From Aquila chrysaetos chrysaetos (Eukaryota; Chordata; Aves; Accipitriformes; Accipitridae), in NCBI RefSeq assembly GCF_900496995.4, contig NC_044014.1, forward strand, positions 1,733,501 to 1,797,500: a stretch of DNA of 64,000 bases. The letters are read 5' to 3'. The notes beneath the pieces were generated by a model. The model saw only the letters and a list, made by a program, of their open reading frames with translations. It was not told the DNA's origin and did no database searches. A program made the translations under genes and the position numbers. Shown piece after piece: positions 63,621-64,000 of this stretch. Position 1 is the stretch's first letter. Every line of letters starts with the position of its first letter.

Positions 63621-64000
63621 ATCGCAGGCGGCGCCGCCGCCGCCGCCCGTAAAGTTTTAATCCGGCGTTTAAAAGTTCAAATAACAAATAATCGATGCTT
63701 CGTAACCAAAATGGCAGGGGGAAGCGGGCACGTCGCTTCTGCCGGCGGCGGGGGCCGGCGGGCGCGTTGCGCGGCCGCCCGCGCAGTGTCCTGTAGATGG
63801 CACACCGTCCCCACGCTAGAGCCGCGGACGCCTTCTCTGCGGCGAGAGGGGGAATCTGGGGAGAGAAACGTCGAGCTCAGCACTTGTTGTTGACCCTAAA
63901 GCGGGGCGCGTTTCTTCACCGAGCTCTCGGAAACGCCTCGGCAATTCCAAGCCGGGGAAGCGCCCGAGCCGCCCGCCCGGCCGCGGGAATTGCGCGCCTC
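63620..64000. promoter_or_regulatory. CpG island running off the right edge
   Basis: CpG-rich from the GCC repeat at 63631-63647 to the window end, with a dip around 63650-63705. It contains ggcggcgggggccggcgggcg and the forward CTCF-like motif at 63790-63803. It is likely the promoter island, or part of it, of the next gene to the right, presumed EBF3. No coding start that I recognise lies within it. Confidence 0.5.
63790..63803 (+). promoter_or_regulatory. CTCF-like motif (forward)
   Basis: CCTGTAGATGGCAC agrees with CCASYAGRKGGCRS at 13 of 14 positions and sits in the terminal CpG island. Motif match only. Confidence 0.5.

Noticed and set aside
63340-64000. EBF3 first coding exon
   Set aside because: I looked for the EBF family N-terminal start and did not find it in either strand. 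EBF3 is inferred only from gene order and is placed outside the window.
1-64000. tRNA genes, CRISPR arrays, bacterial or viral gene clusters
   Set aside because: No T-loop word set within a cloverleaf, no regularly spaced repeats and no compact gene clusters were seen. The window is eukaryotic with intron-containing genes.

Overview
This is vertebrate nuclear DNA, most likely from a bird. The coding parts are split by introns with GT/AG junctions. CpG islands sit at gene starts. The recognisable interspersed repeats are few and are mainly CR1 LINE tails, including the typical (TCATAGAA)n-type 3' end, plus one probable old MIR SINE and one probable fossil of another LINE. There are no bacterial-type operons. 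Most open frames outside the exons described here look like chance, especially in the GC-rich islands.

The gene content matches the chromosome 10q26.3 neighbourhood of human (chromosome 6 of chicken, from memory of synteny). At the left, on the minus strand, the first coding exon of GLRX3 (2443-2519) sits in a CpG island with NRF-1 and E-box motifs; the rest of GLRX3 lies beyond the left edge. Facing away from it, on the plus strand, is a complete four-exon gene (11621-20264) encoding a 106-residue protein. Its C-terminal motif CPRCIAGESGHFSH identifies it as the bird counterpart of the uncharacterised human gene C10orf143. No other coding gene was recognised.

The remaining 42 kb (about 22-64 kb) appear to be non-coding. 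In human the next gene in this direction is the developmental transcription factor EBF3, with its 5' end facing C10orf143. The last 6 kb of the window become increasingly CpG-rich and end in two large islands (62.2-63.3 and 63.6-64.0 kb) with very long G-runs, a (GGGAY)n pentamer repeat and consensus splice donors. I infer that this is the EBF3 upstream or promoter region, with EBF3 coding sequence just outside the window. The desert between would then be mostly EBF3 regulatory landscape. It holds an orphan CpG island near 33 kb, an almost complete 131-bp palindrome at 27.9 kb, a fossil reverse-transcriptase fragment at 43.8 kb, several good CTCF-like motifs and one well-preserved CR1 tail at 55 kb.

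GLRX3 (cytosolic iron-sulfur cluster trafficking) is a housekeeping gene, C10orf143 is unstudied and EBF3 is a lineage regulator. The window therefore spans a housekeeping-to-developmental domain transition. I did not find a convincing new multi-gene system. The most noteworthy items are the possible CCHH metal-binding knuckle in C10orf143, which exists only after splicing, an overlapping upstream frame on the same gene, the 27.9 kb palindrome and the architecture of the presumed EBF3 promoter flank.
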